A DNA stretch of 8,586 nt from an uncultured Oxalobacteraceae bacterium (lineage in GTDB: Bacteria; Pseudomonadota; Gammaproteobacteria; Burkholderiales; Burkholderiaceae): NCBI GenBank assembly GCA_946479255.1, contig CAMLFK010000220.1, positions 1 to 8,586 of the forward strand. Reading direction: 5' to 3'. How positions within the stretch are numbered: position 1 is the first letter of the stretch; every line of letters begins with the position of its first letter. Of the stretch, positions 1-5,746 are shown one piece after another. The position numbers and the translations under genes were made by a program. The notes under the pieces are model-generated. The model had not been told where the DNA came from, made no database searches, and saw nothing but the letters and a program-made list of their open reading frames with translations.

Positions 1-1118
1 CCCTGCCGGCGCCGGACCAGTCGTCCGTGGCAAGCCGCGGCTACGAAGCACCGCAGGGCGCACTCGAAACCGCCATCGCCGCCATCTGGCAGGATTTGCT
101 CAAGCTCGACCGGGTCGGCCGCCACGACAACTTCTTCGAACTGGGTGGGCATTCGCTATTGGCGCTGCAAATTGCCATACGGGTGCAGCACGAGTTGGGC
201 ATCGAACTGACTTTGCGCGACCTGTTCATCTATCCGACCCTGTCCCGGTTCGCGACAGCGATCATCGATCCGGCGGTCAAGCGCAGCGACTCCACCTTGG
301 TGCCTGTACGCCCCCAAGGGAAGCGCGCTCCGCTGTTCCTGATTCACCCTGGATATGGTGAAGTAGGGTATGCCAATGACCTGGCGCCGTGGGTGAACGA
401 TGACATTCCCATTTATGCTCTGGCAGCAAAAGGCTTCAAGATCGGCGAAACGCCGCTTGCCACCATCGAGGAAATGGCGCGTCTCTACATCGAAAAGATT
501 CGCATCGTTCAAGCGGCAGGCCCATATCGCCTGGCCGGCTGGTCGCTCGGTGGAACGATCGCCTACGAGATGGCGGCGCAACTGATTGCCGCCGGCGAAA
601 GGATCGAATTCCTCGGATTGTTCGATACGTCCCGCCGCGACGATTCAGCACCTGAAAACAGGTTCGATCCAAACGATCCGGACACCGTATTGAGATGGCT
701 GAAACGCGACGCCCCGGAGCACGTCTGCGCCGAGTTGGATAAGCTGGCGGGCACCAACGACACGGAGGCAATGCTTGAAGTGCTCCGAGCCGCCGGCCTG
801 ATACCTGCGGAAGTCGATCGGCAAGCCATGAACCGTTACATGGCGGTGCTTCTTGCGCTTCACCAGGCAGCGCAATCGTATGTTTCTCCCGCGCTCGCTG
901 TGCCGCTCAGGCTGTTCACGGCCGCGGCGGACGGCAGAGCCGATCCGGCACTTGGCTGGAGTCAGCTTGCGGGTGGATGGTTGGCGGTAACCGAGATCGG
1001 TGGAACGCACTTGTCCATGATGCAGCAACCATATGTCGAGAAACTCGGGAAAGCGATCTCCGATGCTTTGCAAGCGCCACCAAGCGATCGTTCACTTCCC
1101 TCTGCCGGAGAACCATAA
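1..1118 (+). CDS. Nonribosomal peptide synthetase, C-terminal end (PCP-TE), 5' partial
   Basis: This is the last part of an NRPS: the final carrier domain and the thioesterase that releases the finished peptide by hydrolysis or cyclisation. The frame (codons from base 3) is open to the window edge, so the gene starts outside; a GTG at 27 is internal. Counting residues from that GTG, the carrier domain spans about 10-80 with the motif FFELGGHSLLALQ, and Ser43 is the phosphopantetheine attachment site. After a short linker, the alpha/beta-hydrolase thioesterase runs from about 100 to 350. It opens with LFLIHPGYG and has the nucleophile elbow GWSLGG (Ser173), a probable triad Asp200 in LGLFD, and His328 in GGTHLSMM. 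All three catalytic positions are intact, so termination should be functional. Substrates cannot be judged because no adenylation domain is visible. A type II thioesterase follows on the same strand. Confidence 0.96.
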   Translation, partial: LPAPDQSSVASRGYEAPQGALETAIAAIWQDLLKLDRVGRHDNFFELGGHSLLALQIAIRVQHELGIELTLRDLFIYPTLSRFATAIIDPAVKRSDSTLVPVRPQGKRAPLFLIHPGYGEVGYANDLAPWVNDDIPIYALAAKGFKIGETPLATIEEMARLYIEKIRIVQAAGPYRLAGWSLGGTIAYEMAAQLIAAGERIEFLGLFDTSRRDDSAPENRFDPNDPDTVLRWLKRDAPEHVCAELDKLAGTNDTEAMLEVLRAAGLIPAEVDRQAMNRYMAVLLALHQAAQSYVSPALAVPLRLFTAAADGRADPALGWSQLAGGWLAVTEIGGTHLSMMQQPYVEKLGKAISDALQAPPSDRSLPSAGEP

Positions 1119-1151
1119 ATCGATGGAGACAAGTCTGTCCGAAGTATCGGT

Positions 1152-1185
1152 CACCCTGACGCTGGAGCGCTCCAGCGTCAGGGTG
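1152..1185. terminator. 34-bp perfect palindrome after the NRPS
   Basis: The 34 bases read the same on both strands, with the centre between 1168 and 1169 and the core GGAGCGCTCC. As RNA this folds into a very stable stem of about 15 bp with a minimal loop. It begins 33 bases after the NRPS stop codon. No run of T follows, so it is not a textbook intrinsic terminator. It could still stop or pause transcription, protect the long NRPS mRNA from 3' exonucleases, or bind a dimeric protein. Terminator is the most economical reading. Confidence 0.6.
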
Positions 1186-1187
1186 GC

Positions 1188-1224
1188 GGCCGCGTCAGCG
1201 ATATGTCCGCGGCCCCTGTTTTAT
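1188..1224 (+). terminator. Possible intrinsic terminator, second hairpin
   Basis: GGCCGCG (1188-1194) pairs with CGCGGCC (1208-1214) across a 13-base loop, and the stem is followed closely by CCTGTTTTAT. The GC stem plus short T run fits a weak rho-independent terminator directly behind the larger palindrome, so the two may act in series. The long loop and the short T run lower confidence. Confidence 0.35.
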
Positions 1225-1246
1225 ACCCGGCAACGACTGATATACT
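1217..1246 (+). promoter_or_regulatory. Candidate promoter for the type II thioesterase gene
   Basis: TATACT at 1241-1246 is a good -10 hexamer. A poor -35 (TGTTTT, 1217-1222) lies 18 bases upstream. The site lies between the NRPS 3' hairpins and the thioesterase start at 1301, leaving a leader of about 48 bases. If it is used, the thioesterase has its own transcript rather than depending on read-through from the NRPS. Confidence 0.35.
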
Positions 1247-1300
1247 GCGCCCCGGTCGCAATCAGCAAGTGCAATTGAACACATATCATGGAACTAAAAT

Positions 1301-2056
1301 ATGACACTGCAATCTAGCCCATGGCTGGTCCGCCGGCCAGGCCCACCTGGCGACGTCCGCCTCTACTGTTTCAGCTATGCTGGTGGTTCAGCCGCCAATT
1401 ACAACAGCTGGCAGCATGAACTTGGCCCCGAGGCCGAAGTCGTCGCCGTGGAATTGCCGGGCCGCGGCATGCGGTTCGGCGAGGCGCCCTGCACCTCGCT
1501 TGGCGGGGTCGCCGCAACGGTGGCGGAATTGATTTCGCGCCAAGGCAGCAAACCTTTTCATTTTTTCGGACACAGTCTCGGGGCCTTGCTGGCCTTTGAA
1601 GTGACGCGCTATCTGCAGCAACATGGATTGCCGATGCCGCAGCGATTAATGGTTTCCGGGGCCAGTGCACCTCAACACCGGACGCCGCGAACCTGGCATC
1701 TGCTCGACGATGAGGCGCTGATCGAAGAATTGAAAAATCTGAACGGTACACCGCCCGCCGTGCTGGAACATCGCGAATTGATGGCCTTGCTGTTACCGAT
1801 GATCCGTGCCGATTTCGCGATGGCGGGCACCTACGCTTATCATGCAGCGCCGCTGCTGCGTTTGCCGTTGACCGTCATGATGGGAAGAGATGACGAAAAC
1901 GCCGAAGGCGAAGGTGTGGAAGGCTGGCGTAAAGAAACGACAGGCGATGTTCGCGTCGTGTGGTTCGAGGGCGGCCATTTTTACATTCACCCGCGGCAGC
2001 AGGCCGTTCTCGATTGCATTCGCTCGGAACTGAATCTGGCATCCTGCCCGGCCTGA
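1301..2056 (+). CDS. Type II thioesterase (GrsT/RifR-like editing hydrolase)
   Basis: This is a free-standing cytoplasmic alpha/beta hydrolase of the family that accompanies NRPS and PKS systems. It clears wrongly primed acetyl-phosphopantetheine or stalled amino acids from carrier domains. Its 251 residues match the usual 230-260. The opening SPWLVRRP, then LYCFSYAGGSAANYNSW (residues 21-37) and ELPGRGMRFGE (51-61), are family hallmarks. The nucleophile is Ser92 in GHSLGA. The triad aspartate is probably Asp198 in GRDDEN, and the histidine is His226 in GGHFYIHP, so the triad is complete. The ATG at 1301 puts the first conserved block at the normal distance; the ribosome site is weak (GGAA, 1289-1292). 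It lies 182 bases after the NRPS stop, on the same strand, and presumably services that synthetase. It converges with the exporter operon. Confidence 0.93.
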   Translation: MTLQSSPWLVRRPGPPGDVRLYCFSYAGGSAANYNSWQHELGPEAEVVAVELPGRGMRFGEAPCTSLGGVAATVAELISRQGSKPFHFFGHSLGALLAFEVTRYLQQHGLPMPQRLMVSGASAPQHRTPRTWHLLDDEALIEELKNLNGTPPAVLEHRELMALLLPMIRADFAMAGTYAYHAAPLLRLPLTVMMGRDDENAEGEGVEGWRKETTGDVRVVWFEGGHFYIHPRQQAVLDCIRSELNLASCPA

Positions 2057-2057
2057 A

Positions 2058-2094
2058 ACCGGGGGCCCCCGGTACGCAATTCGATGCGCGCATC
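2058..2094. terminator. Two palindromes between convergent genes
   Basis: The 42-base gap between the stop codons of the thioesterase (2056) and the permease (2099) is almost filled by two perfect palindromes: a 16-bp one centred on GGGGGCCCCC (2058-2073), and GATGCGCGCATC (2083-2094). Either would form a stem in the transcript of either strand, as expected of a bidirectional terminator. There are no T runs, so termination by these hairpins alone is unproven. Confidence 0.45.
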
Positions 2095-2098
2095 CCGG

Positions 2099-3322
2099 TC
2101 ACTCGTAACGCAGCGCCTCGATCGGGTCCAGCCTGGATGCCTTGGATGCCGGAATCACGCCGAACACAATGCCGACGCTGGCCGAAAACAGGAAAGCCAG
2201 CAACACCGCCCACCACGGCACGACGGCGTCCGGAAAGTCCGGAATCAACTTTGCGATCCCGAAACCCAGTCCATAGCCGAGCACCAGACCGATTGCACCA
2301 CCGAGTACCGACAAGGTCACTGCCTCGATCAGGAACTGCATCATGATGTCGCGGCTGCGCGCACCGATCGCTTTGCAGATGCCGATCTCACGGGTCCGCT
2401 CGGTGACCGATACCAGCATGATGTTCATGATGCCGATCCCACCGACCAGCAACGCAATACCGACGATTCCACCCATGACCAGGGTCACCGTCAAGGTGAT
2501 TTGATTGAAGCTCTTGGCCAGTTGATCGGAGCTCGCGATGTCGAAATCGTCGGGTGCCGTGGGTGCCAACCGGTGCGCGGTGCGCAGCACGCTGGAGACG
2601 CGGCGCTTGACCTCGTCCATGCGATTGATGTCCTTGACGGACACGCTGAAGGTCATGGTCCTGATGCGCTCGTTGTTGCCGACGATGCTGCGCCCCGTCT
2701 GGAAAGGGATAATCAAAAAATCATCTTGCGATGCCCCGAGCAATTCGCCGCGTTTTTCCATCACGCCAATGATCTTGAACCATTCATTGTTGAATGAGAT
2801 GAACTGCCCCAAGGGATTTTCCGGCAAATTCAAGGTTTCAATCAGCTTCTCGCCGATCACGACGACGCGCCGTGCGCCTGCTTCATCGGTGTCCGCATGA
2901 AAACGGCCCCAGCGCGCATAGCGCTGCTGCACAGTTTGGTAAGTCGGCGTGGTCGCGATGACCCGTGAGGTGGTTGTCGAGCTGCCAAAACGCACTTCCG
3001 AAGCGGGCAGCGTGAAGCTCGGGCTCACGTCGCGAATCAGTGGGATGTGCGTGCGCAGGTGTTCGATATCCTCGAAGCGAAGTGCGTTGACCTTGCCGCG
3101 CAAGAAGTCCTTGAAATCGTTACGCGCGCTAATCGTCAGCGAATTGCCGCCCAGCCCTTCAAACTGCTTGGCCACGCTTTGCGACAATCCCTGGATGAGG
3201 GAAATCACGGTGATCACTGACGCGACGCCGATGATGATCCCGAGCGAGGTGAGAAAACTACGCAGCGCATGGGCGCGGATGGATGCCAGCGCCGAGCGCA
3301 GGCTTTCAATCAAAAAATACAT
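2099..3322 (-). CDS. MacB-like ABC transporter permease (FtsX-type)
   Basis: This is the inner-membrane permease of a MacAB/YknXYZ-type tripartite pump, which uses ATP hydrolysis to drive export of substrates from the periplasm. The start chosen is the ATG at 3322, giving 407 residues that begin MYFLIESLRSA, as in MacB-family permease domains. It lies two bases after the ATPase stop codon; the longer reading from 3394 would run 70 bases into the ATPase gene. Transmembrane segments lie at about 22-46, 275-302, 328-358 and 367-391. A large periplasmic domain of about 225 residues lies between the first two. The cytoplasmic coupling segment RTREIGICKAIGARSRDI (309-326) and the C-terminal block PASKASRLDPIEALRYE are diagnostic. 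It is the last gene of the operon. Unlike E. coli MacB it lacks a fused ATPase domain. Such pumps near NRPS genes often export siderophores or lipopeptides. Confidence 0.93.
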   Translation of the reverse strand: MYFLIESLRSALASIRAHALRSFLTSLGIIIGVASVITVISLIQGLSQSVAKQFEGLGGNSLTISARNDFKDFLRGKVNALRFEDIEHLRTHIPLIRDVSPSFTLPASEVRFGSSTTTSRVIATTPTYQTVQQRYARWGRFHADTDEAGARRVVVIGEKLIETLNLPENPLGQFISFNNEWFKIIGVMEKRGELLGASQDDFLIIPFQTGRSIVGNNERIRTMTFSVSVKDINRMDEVKRRVSSVLRTAHRLAPTAPDDFDIASSDQLAKSFNQITLTVTLVMGGIVGIALLVGGIGIMNIMLVSVTERTREIGICKAIGARSRDIMMQFLIEAVTLSVLGGAIGLVLGYGLGFGIAKLIPDFPDAVVPWWAVLLAFLFSASVGIVFGVIPASKASRLDPIEALRYE

Positions 3323-3324
3323 GG

Positions 3325-4011
3325 TCAGCCCGCGTGTTCCGTACGCACGTCGCTTTGTATGCTGCCATCGTGCAAGCGGATGATACGGTGGCATTGCTCG
3401 GCAATTTCCGGTTCGTGCGTGACCATCACGACAGTCTGCCCATTGCTGTGCAGCTCTCTGATCAAGTCCATGATGTCGCGGCTGGTGCTCGAATCGAGAT
3501 TGCCTGTCGGCTCGTCGGCCAGCAGGATCGCCGGTTTGCCGACCAGGGCACGGGCGATCGCCACCCGCTGGCGTTGGCCACCCGATAATTCATTGGGCCG
3601 ATGGTGGATACGCTCTCCCAGCCCAACATGTGCCAGCGCATCGCTTGCCATACGCTGGCGCTCGCCAGGTGGAATACCCCGATAGACGAGCGGCTGCATG
3701 ACGTTCTCGAGCGCCGTAGCGCGCGGCAACAGATGAAAGCTTTGAAAGATGAATCCGATTTCCGCGTTGCGAACCTTTGCCAGCTCGTCGCCGTCCATGG
3801 TTGCCACGTCGCGCTGGTTGAGCTGATAAGTTCCAGCACTGGGGCGGTCGAGACAGCCGACAATGTTCATCATTGTCGATTTACCCGACCCCGAGGAACC
3901 AATGAAGGCAACAAATTCATTTCGACCGATGTGCAGGTCGATTCCCCGCAGGGCATGGACCGTCTGATTCCCCATCACATACGTTTTCTGTATTCCGGAC
4001 AGGGTGATCAT
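3325..4011 (-). CDS. ABC transporter ATPase, LolD/MacB type
   Basis: This is the ATP-hydrolysing subunit (228 aa) that powers the adjacent permease. All nucleotide-binding motifs are intact: Walker [10 protein letters not shown] (38-46), Q-loop Gln90, signature [15 protein letters not shown] (142-156), Walker B with Asp166-Glu167 in [12 protein letters not shown], and the switch His199 in VTHEP. It begins [14 protein letters not shown], and the DEPTGNLD wording is typical of the MacB/LolD/YknY group. Its ATG overlaps the stop codon of the adaptor gene (the ATGA at 4008-4011), with a good ribosome site AAGGGGG at 4016-4022, so translation is probably coupled. The permease starts two bases after its stop. 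The gene order adaptor-ATPase-permease matches yknXYZ rather than fused macAB. LolCDE-type lipoprotein transport is unlikely because an adaptor is present. Confidence 0.95.
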   Translation of the reverse strand: MITLSGIQKTYVMGNQTVHALRGIDLHIGRNEFVAFIGSSGSGKSTMMNIVGCLDRPSAGTYQLNQRDVATMDGDELAKVRNAEIGFIFQSFHLLPRATALENVMQPLVYRGIPPGERQRMASDALAHVGLGERIHHRPNELSGGQRQRVAIARALVGKPAILLADEPTGNLDSSTSRDIMDLIRELHSNGQTVVMVTHEPEIAEQCHRIIRLHDGSIQSDVRTEHAG

Positions 4012-5210
4012 ATCGCCCCCTTGTCGGCCGGTTTGGCGGCCACAGCGCCGGCTTTCACCGGCGTCACCATTTCGCCGTCGCGCAATTCGTGCAGCACACG
4101 AGCGGAACCCACGACGACTTGATCGCCCTGCGACAAGCCTTTCAGAATCTCCTGATTCGCATCATCGGCCAGGCCGGCTTCGACCATTCTCTTACGAACC
4201 ACGCCATCGAGCACAACGAACACGTACTTGCTATTCTTTGACACACTGCTGTCGGTGGCTTCGGCGGTCATGATCGCCTGGATCGGCAACGCCAGTTTCG
4301 CGCCGCTGCCGCCGGCGACAATTTCGGCTCTACAGGTCATGCCGGTACGCAGCGTTGCGGAATCGCCCTCCAAGCGAAGCTTGGCGATATAGTTGCGCCC
4401 CTGGGTGCTGACCTTGGGCGTGAGCGAAACCGACTCCACCGTTGCACTGAGCGCTTTCCCGGCCAGCATGGCAGGGAACACCTGCGCCTTCAGGCCTTTG
4501 ACCACCTGTCCCACATTGGCTTCGTCGACATTGACTTCAGCCATCATGCTTTGCATGTTTGCGATTGTCATCAGGCTCGAACCGGCGATGCCCGTCACGC
4601 TGGCGATCGCAGTTTCCCCGACCTTGATCTGCACCGCCGTGACCGTGCCGCTGATCGGCGAGCGCACCTCCGTCTTGGCCAGCCGCTCACGCGCCTGTGT
4701 CAACAATGCTACGGCTTGCTGCAAGCTCTCGCGGCTGGCACGCAGATCCAGTTTAGCCAAGTCCATCTGATGAACGGCTTCGTCGTAGGCGCTGACGTTG
4801 ATGAACTTGTCTTGAAGCAGGCGCTGACTGCGCTGGAGATTACGCTGCTGATTGGCCGTATTGATCTCGGCGCGCTCGATCGCCACAAGCGCACTGCGGC
4901 GATTGGCTTCCTGCTGTTCCACCTCGGCCCGGTAACTGCTGGGATTGAGGCGCAGCAGCACCTGTCCTTGCTCGATCTTGTCGCCTTCCTTGACCAACAC
5001 TTCGGTCACTTTGCCGATCACCTCGCTCGACAGCTGTACTTCCTGGCGGAAGACCAAATTGCCGGATGCCAGAATCGATGGACGGATCTCCTTGCGCTCG
5101 ACGGCAGCCAATTCGACCGTCCGTGCCGGTGTTGAAACGCCATATTTGAGGAATATAAATGTGCCGATTGCGGCGGCAATAACGAATGCGGCAATTAATT
5201 TGCGTTTCAT
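4008..5210 (-). CDS. Periplasmic adaptor (membrane fusion protein), MacA-like
   Basis: This is the periplasmic adaptor that links the ABC permease to an outer-membrane channel and stimulates its ATPase. The chosen ATG at 5210 gives 400 residues starting [10 protein letters not shown], a basic tip followed by one membrane anchor at about 5-22. A TTG at 5255 in the same frame would add 15 residues ahead of this signal and is less likely. Two lipoyl half-motifs flank a long coiled-coil hairpin: [19 protein letters not shown] (50-68) with [16 protein letters not shown] (73-88), then the coil at about 92-180, then [19 protein letters not shown] (181-199). A beta-barrel and a C-terminal membrane-proximal domain follow. 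It is first in the operon and overlaps the ATPase by four bases. Just upstream, TTGTCG (5246-5251) and TTATAT (5223-5228), 17 bases apart, could be a weak promoter. No TolC-like channel gene is in the window. Confidence 0.93.
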   Translation of the reverse strand: MKRKLIAAFVIAAAIGTFIFLKYGVSTPARTVELAAVERKEIRPSILASGNLVFRQEVQLSSEVIGKVTEVLVKEGDKIEQGQVLLRLNPSSYRAEVEQQEANRRSALVAIERAEINTANQQRNLQRSQRLLQDKFINVSAYDEAVHQMDLAKLDLRASRESLQQAVALLTQARERLAKTEVRSPISGTVTAVQIKVGETAIASVTGIAGSSLMTIANMQSMMAEVNVDEANVGQVVKGLKAQVFPAMLAGKALSATVESVSLTPKVSTQGRNYIAKLRLEGDSATLRTGMTCRAEIVAGGSGAKLALPIQAIMTAEATDSSVSKNSKYVFVVLDGVVRKRMVEAGLADDANQEILKGLSQGDQVVVGSARVLHELRDGEMVTPVKAGAVAAKPADKGAI

Positions 5211-5309
5211 ATTGAGTGGTACATATAATCGTACTGCCCGGCGACCGACAAGCAATGGGTGAATACCCCATCCGTCAAGACATTTCCTGTCCGATTTTCA
5301 GCCGTATCC

Positions 5310-5330
5310 CCTGGCCGGTTCACGGCCGGG
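5310..5330. repeat. Hairpin-forming inverted repeat
   Basis: CCTGGCCG (5310-5317) and CGGCCGGG (5323-5330) form an 8-bp stem, with one T-G wobble, around a 5-base loop. It lies just beyond the stop of the minus-strand orfA remnant and upstream of the adaptor gene. No T run follows on either strand. It could be a leftover terminator or part of a mobile-element end; the sequence does not decide. Confidence 0.35.
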
Positions 5331-5335
5331 GCGGG

Positions 5336-5490
5336 TTAGTCTGTAATTACCGCTCCCGTGCCCCAGGACGGTGGTGATAAACCATGCTGACCAGCTATCT
5401 CGCTGAATGTCTTGACGGCGCGCGCGCCTGCAAGCCCATCTCAACCTTGAATTGCCGGCGCTGCACAGCCTCCCTTCCATTCTTCCTCAT
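5336..5490 (-). pseudogene. Decayed IS3-type transposase orfA fragment
   Basis: From an ATG at 5490 the minus strand reads a basic N-terminus with QRRQFKVEMGLQAR. After a one-base frame change inside the GC run at about 5417-5427 it continues AVKTFSEIAGQHGLSPPSW and stops at 5336. Together these match the helix-turn-helix start of IS3-family OrfA proteins (pattern RRxFKxExxLxA...TxSEIAxxHGLxPxxxxxW), including the spacing between the two helices if one base is restored. The rest of OrfA and all of OrfB are absent, and I see no clear terminal inverted repeats. It is dead, and lies between two divergent transcription units. The match is by eye, so the family call is moderate. Bases 5491-5600 beyond it show nothing recognisable apart from a 14-bp palindrome, GGATGCCGGCATCC, at 5539-5552. 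Confidence 0.6.
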
Positions 5491-5654
5491 TGCGATCCCA
5501 CGCTTTCAATGACGTGCGCTCAACTCCGTCCCGAACGAGGATGCCGGCATCCACGATGGTCGAGCAGCACGGTGAATGGGATGATGTCAGGCGCGGATTG
5601 TAACATCGATTTGGCAAGAGTAAGTTATCGATATCAAAAAAAGCCATTCCGGCG

Positions 5655-5683
5655 AACAAAATATTTCAACAGCCTGTTAGAAT
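5655..5683 (+). promoter_or_regulatory. Candidate promoter with overlapping dyad
   Basis: The extended -10 TGTTAGAAT (5675-5683) has five of six consensus bases plus the TGn motif, in a clearly AT-rich stretch unlike its GC-rich neighbours. The -35 region (AACAAA, 5655-5660) is poor, as is common with extended -10 sites. An imperfect dyad, AACAG-C-CTGTT with partly paired flanks, covers 5664-5682 and overlaps the -10, so it could be an operator. The start codon at 5747 lies about 57 bases beyond the expected transcription start. I see no convincing Fur box. Confidence 0.4.
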
Positions 5684-5734
5684 CAAAAATTCATTAATCT
5701 GAAGAATGGTTCCGCCGGCGGTCCGCTCGAATTT

Positions 5735-5740
5735 AAAAGG
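5735..5740 (+). promoter_or_regulatory. Ribosome binding site for the 603-aa gene
   Basis: AAAAGG lies six bases before the ATG at 5747 and supports that start. No in-frame alternative start closer to the conserved region has a comparable site. Confidence 0.5.
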
Positions 5741-5746
5741 CTAAGC

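Noticed and set aside
27..1118. GTG at 27 as the true start of the first gene
   Set aside because: The frame is open to the window edge and would begin just ahead of a carrier domain in the middle of NRPS architecture, so the gene is treated as 5' partial.
1288..1317. Nine-codon ORF (ATG at 1288) overlapping the thioesterase start
   Set aside because: Very short, with no ribosome site of its own; most likely chance.
2084..2797. 237-residue plus-strand frame rich in Asp, His and Gln
   Set aside because: It is the antisense shadow of the permease gene; composition is typical of a reversed GC-rich coding strand.
3323..3394. N-terminal extension of the permease from an ATG at 3394
   Set aside because: It would overlap the ATPase gene by 70 bases and add residues absent from MacB permeases; the ATG at 3322 gives the normal N-terminus and operon spacing.
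5211..5255. N-terminal extension of the adaptor from a TTG at 5255
   Set aside because: It adds 15 residues ahead of a normal basic-plus-hydrophobic anchor; the ATG at 5210 is the better start, although its ribosome site is weak.
5441..5659. 72-residue minus-strand reading frame
   Set aside because: Composition is not protein-like, and it is out of frame with the recognisable orfA remnant that it overlaps.
5452..5697. 81-residue plus-strand reading frame before the pair, considered as a microcin precursor
   Set aside because: No double-glycine leader, no Ser/Gly-rich tail, arginine-rich out-of-frame composition, and it runs through the promoter region.
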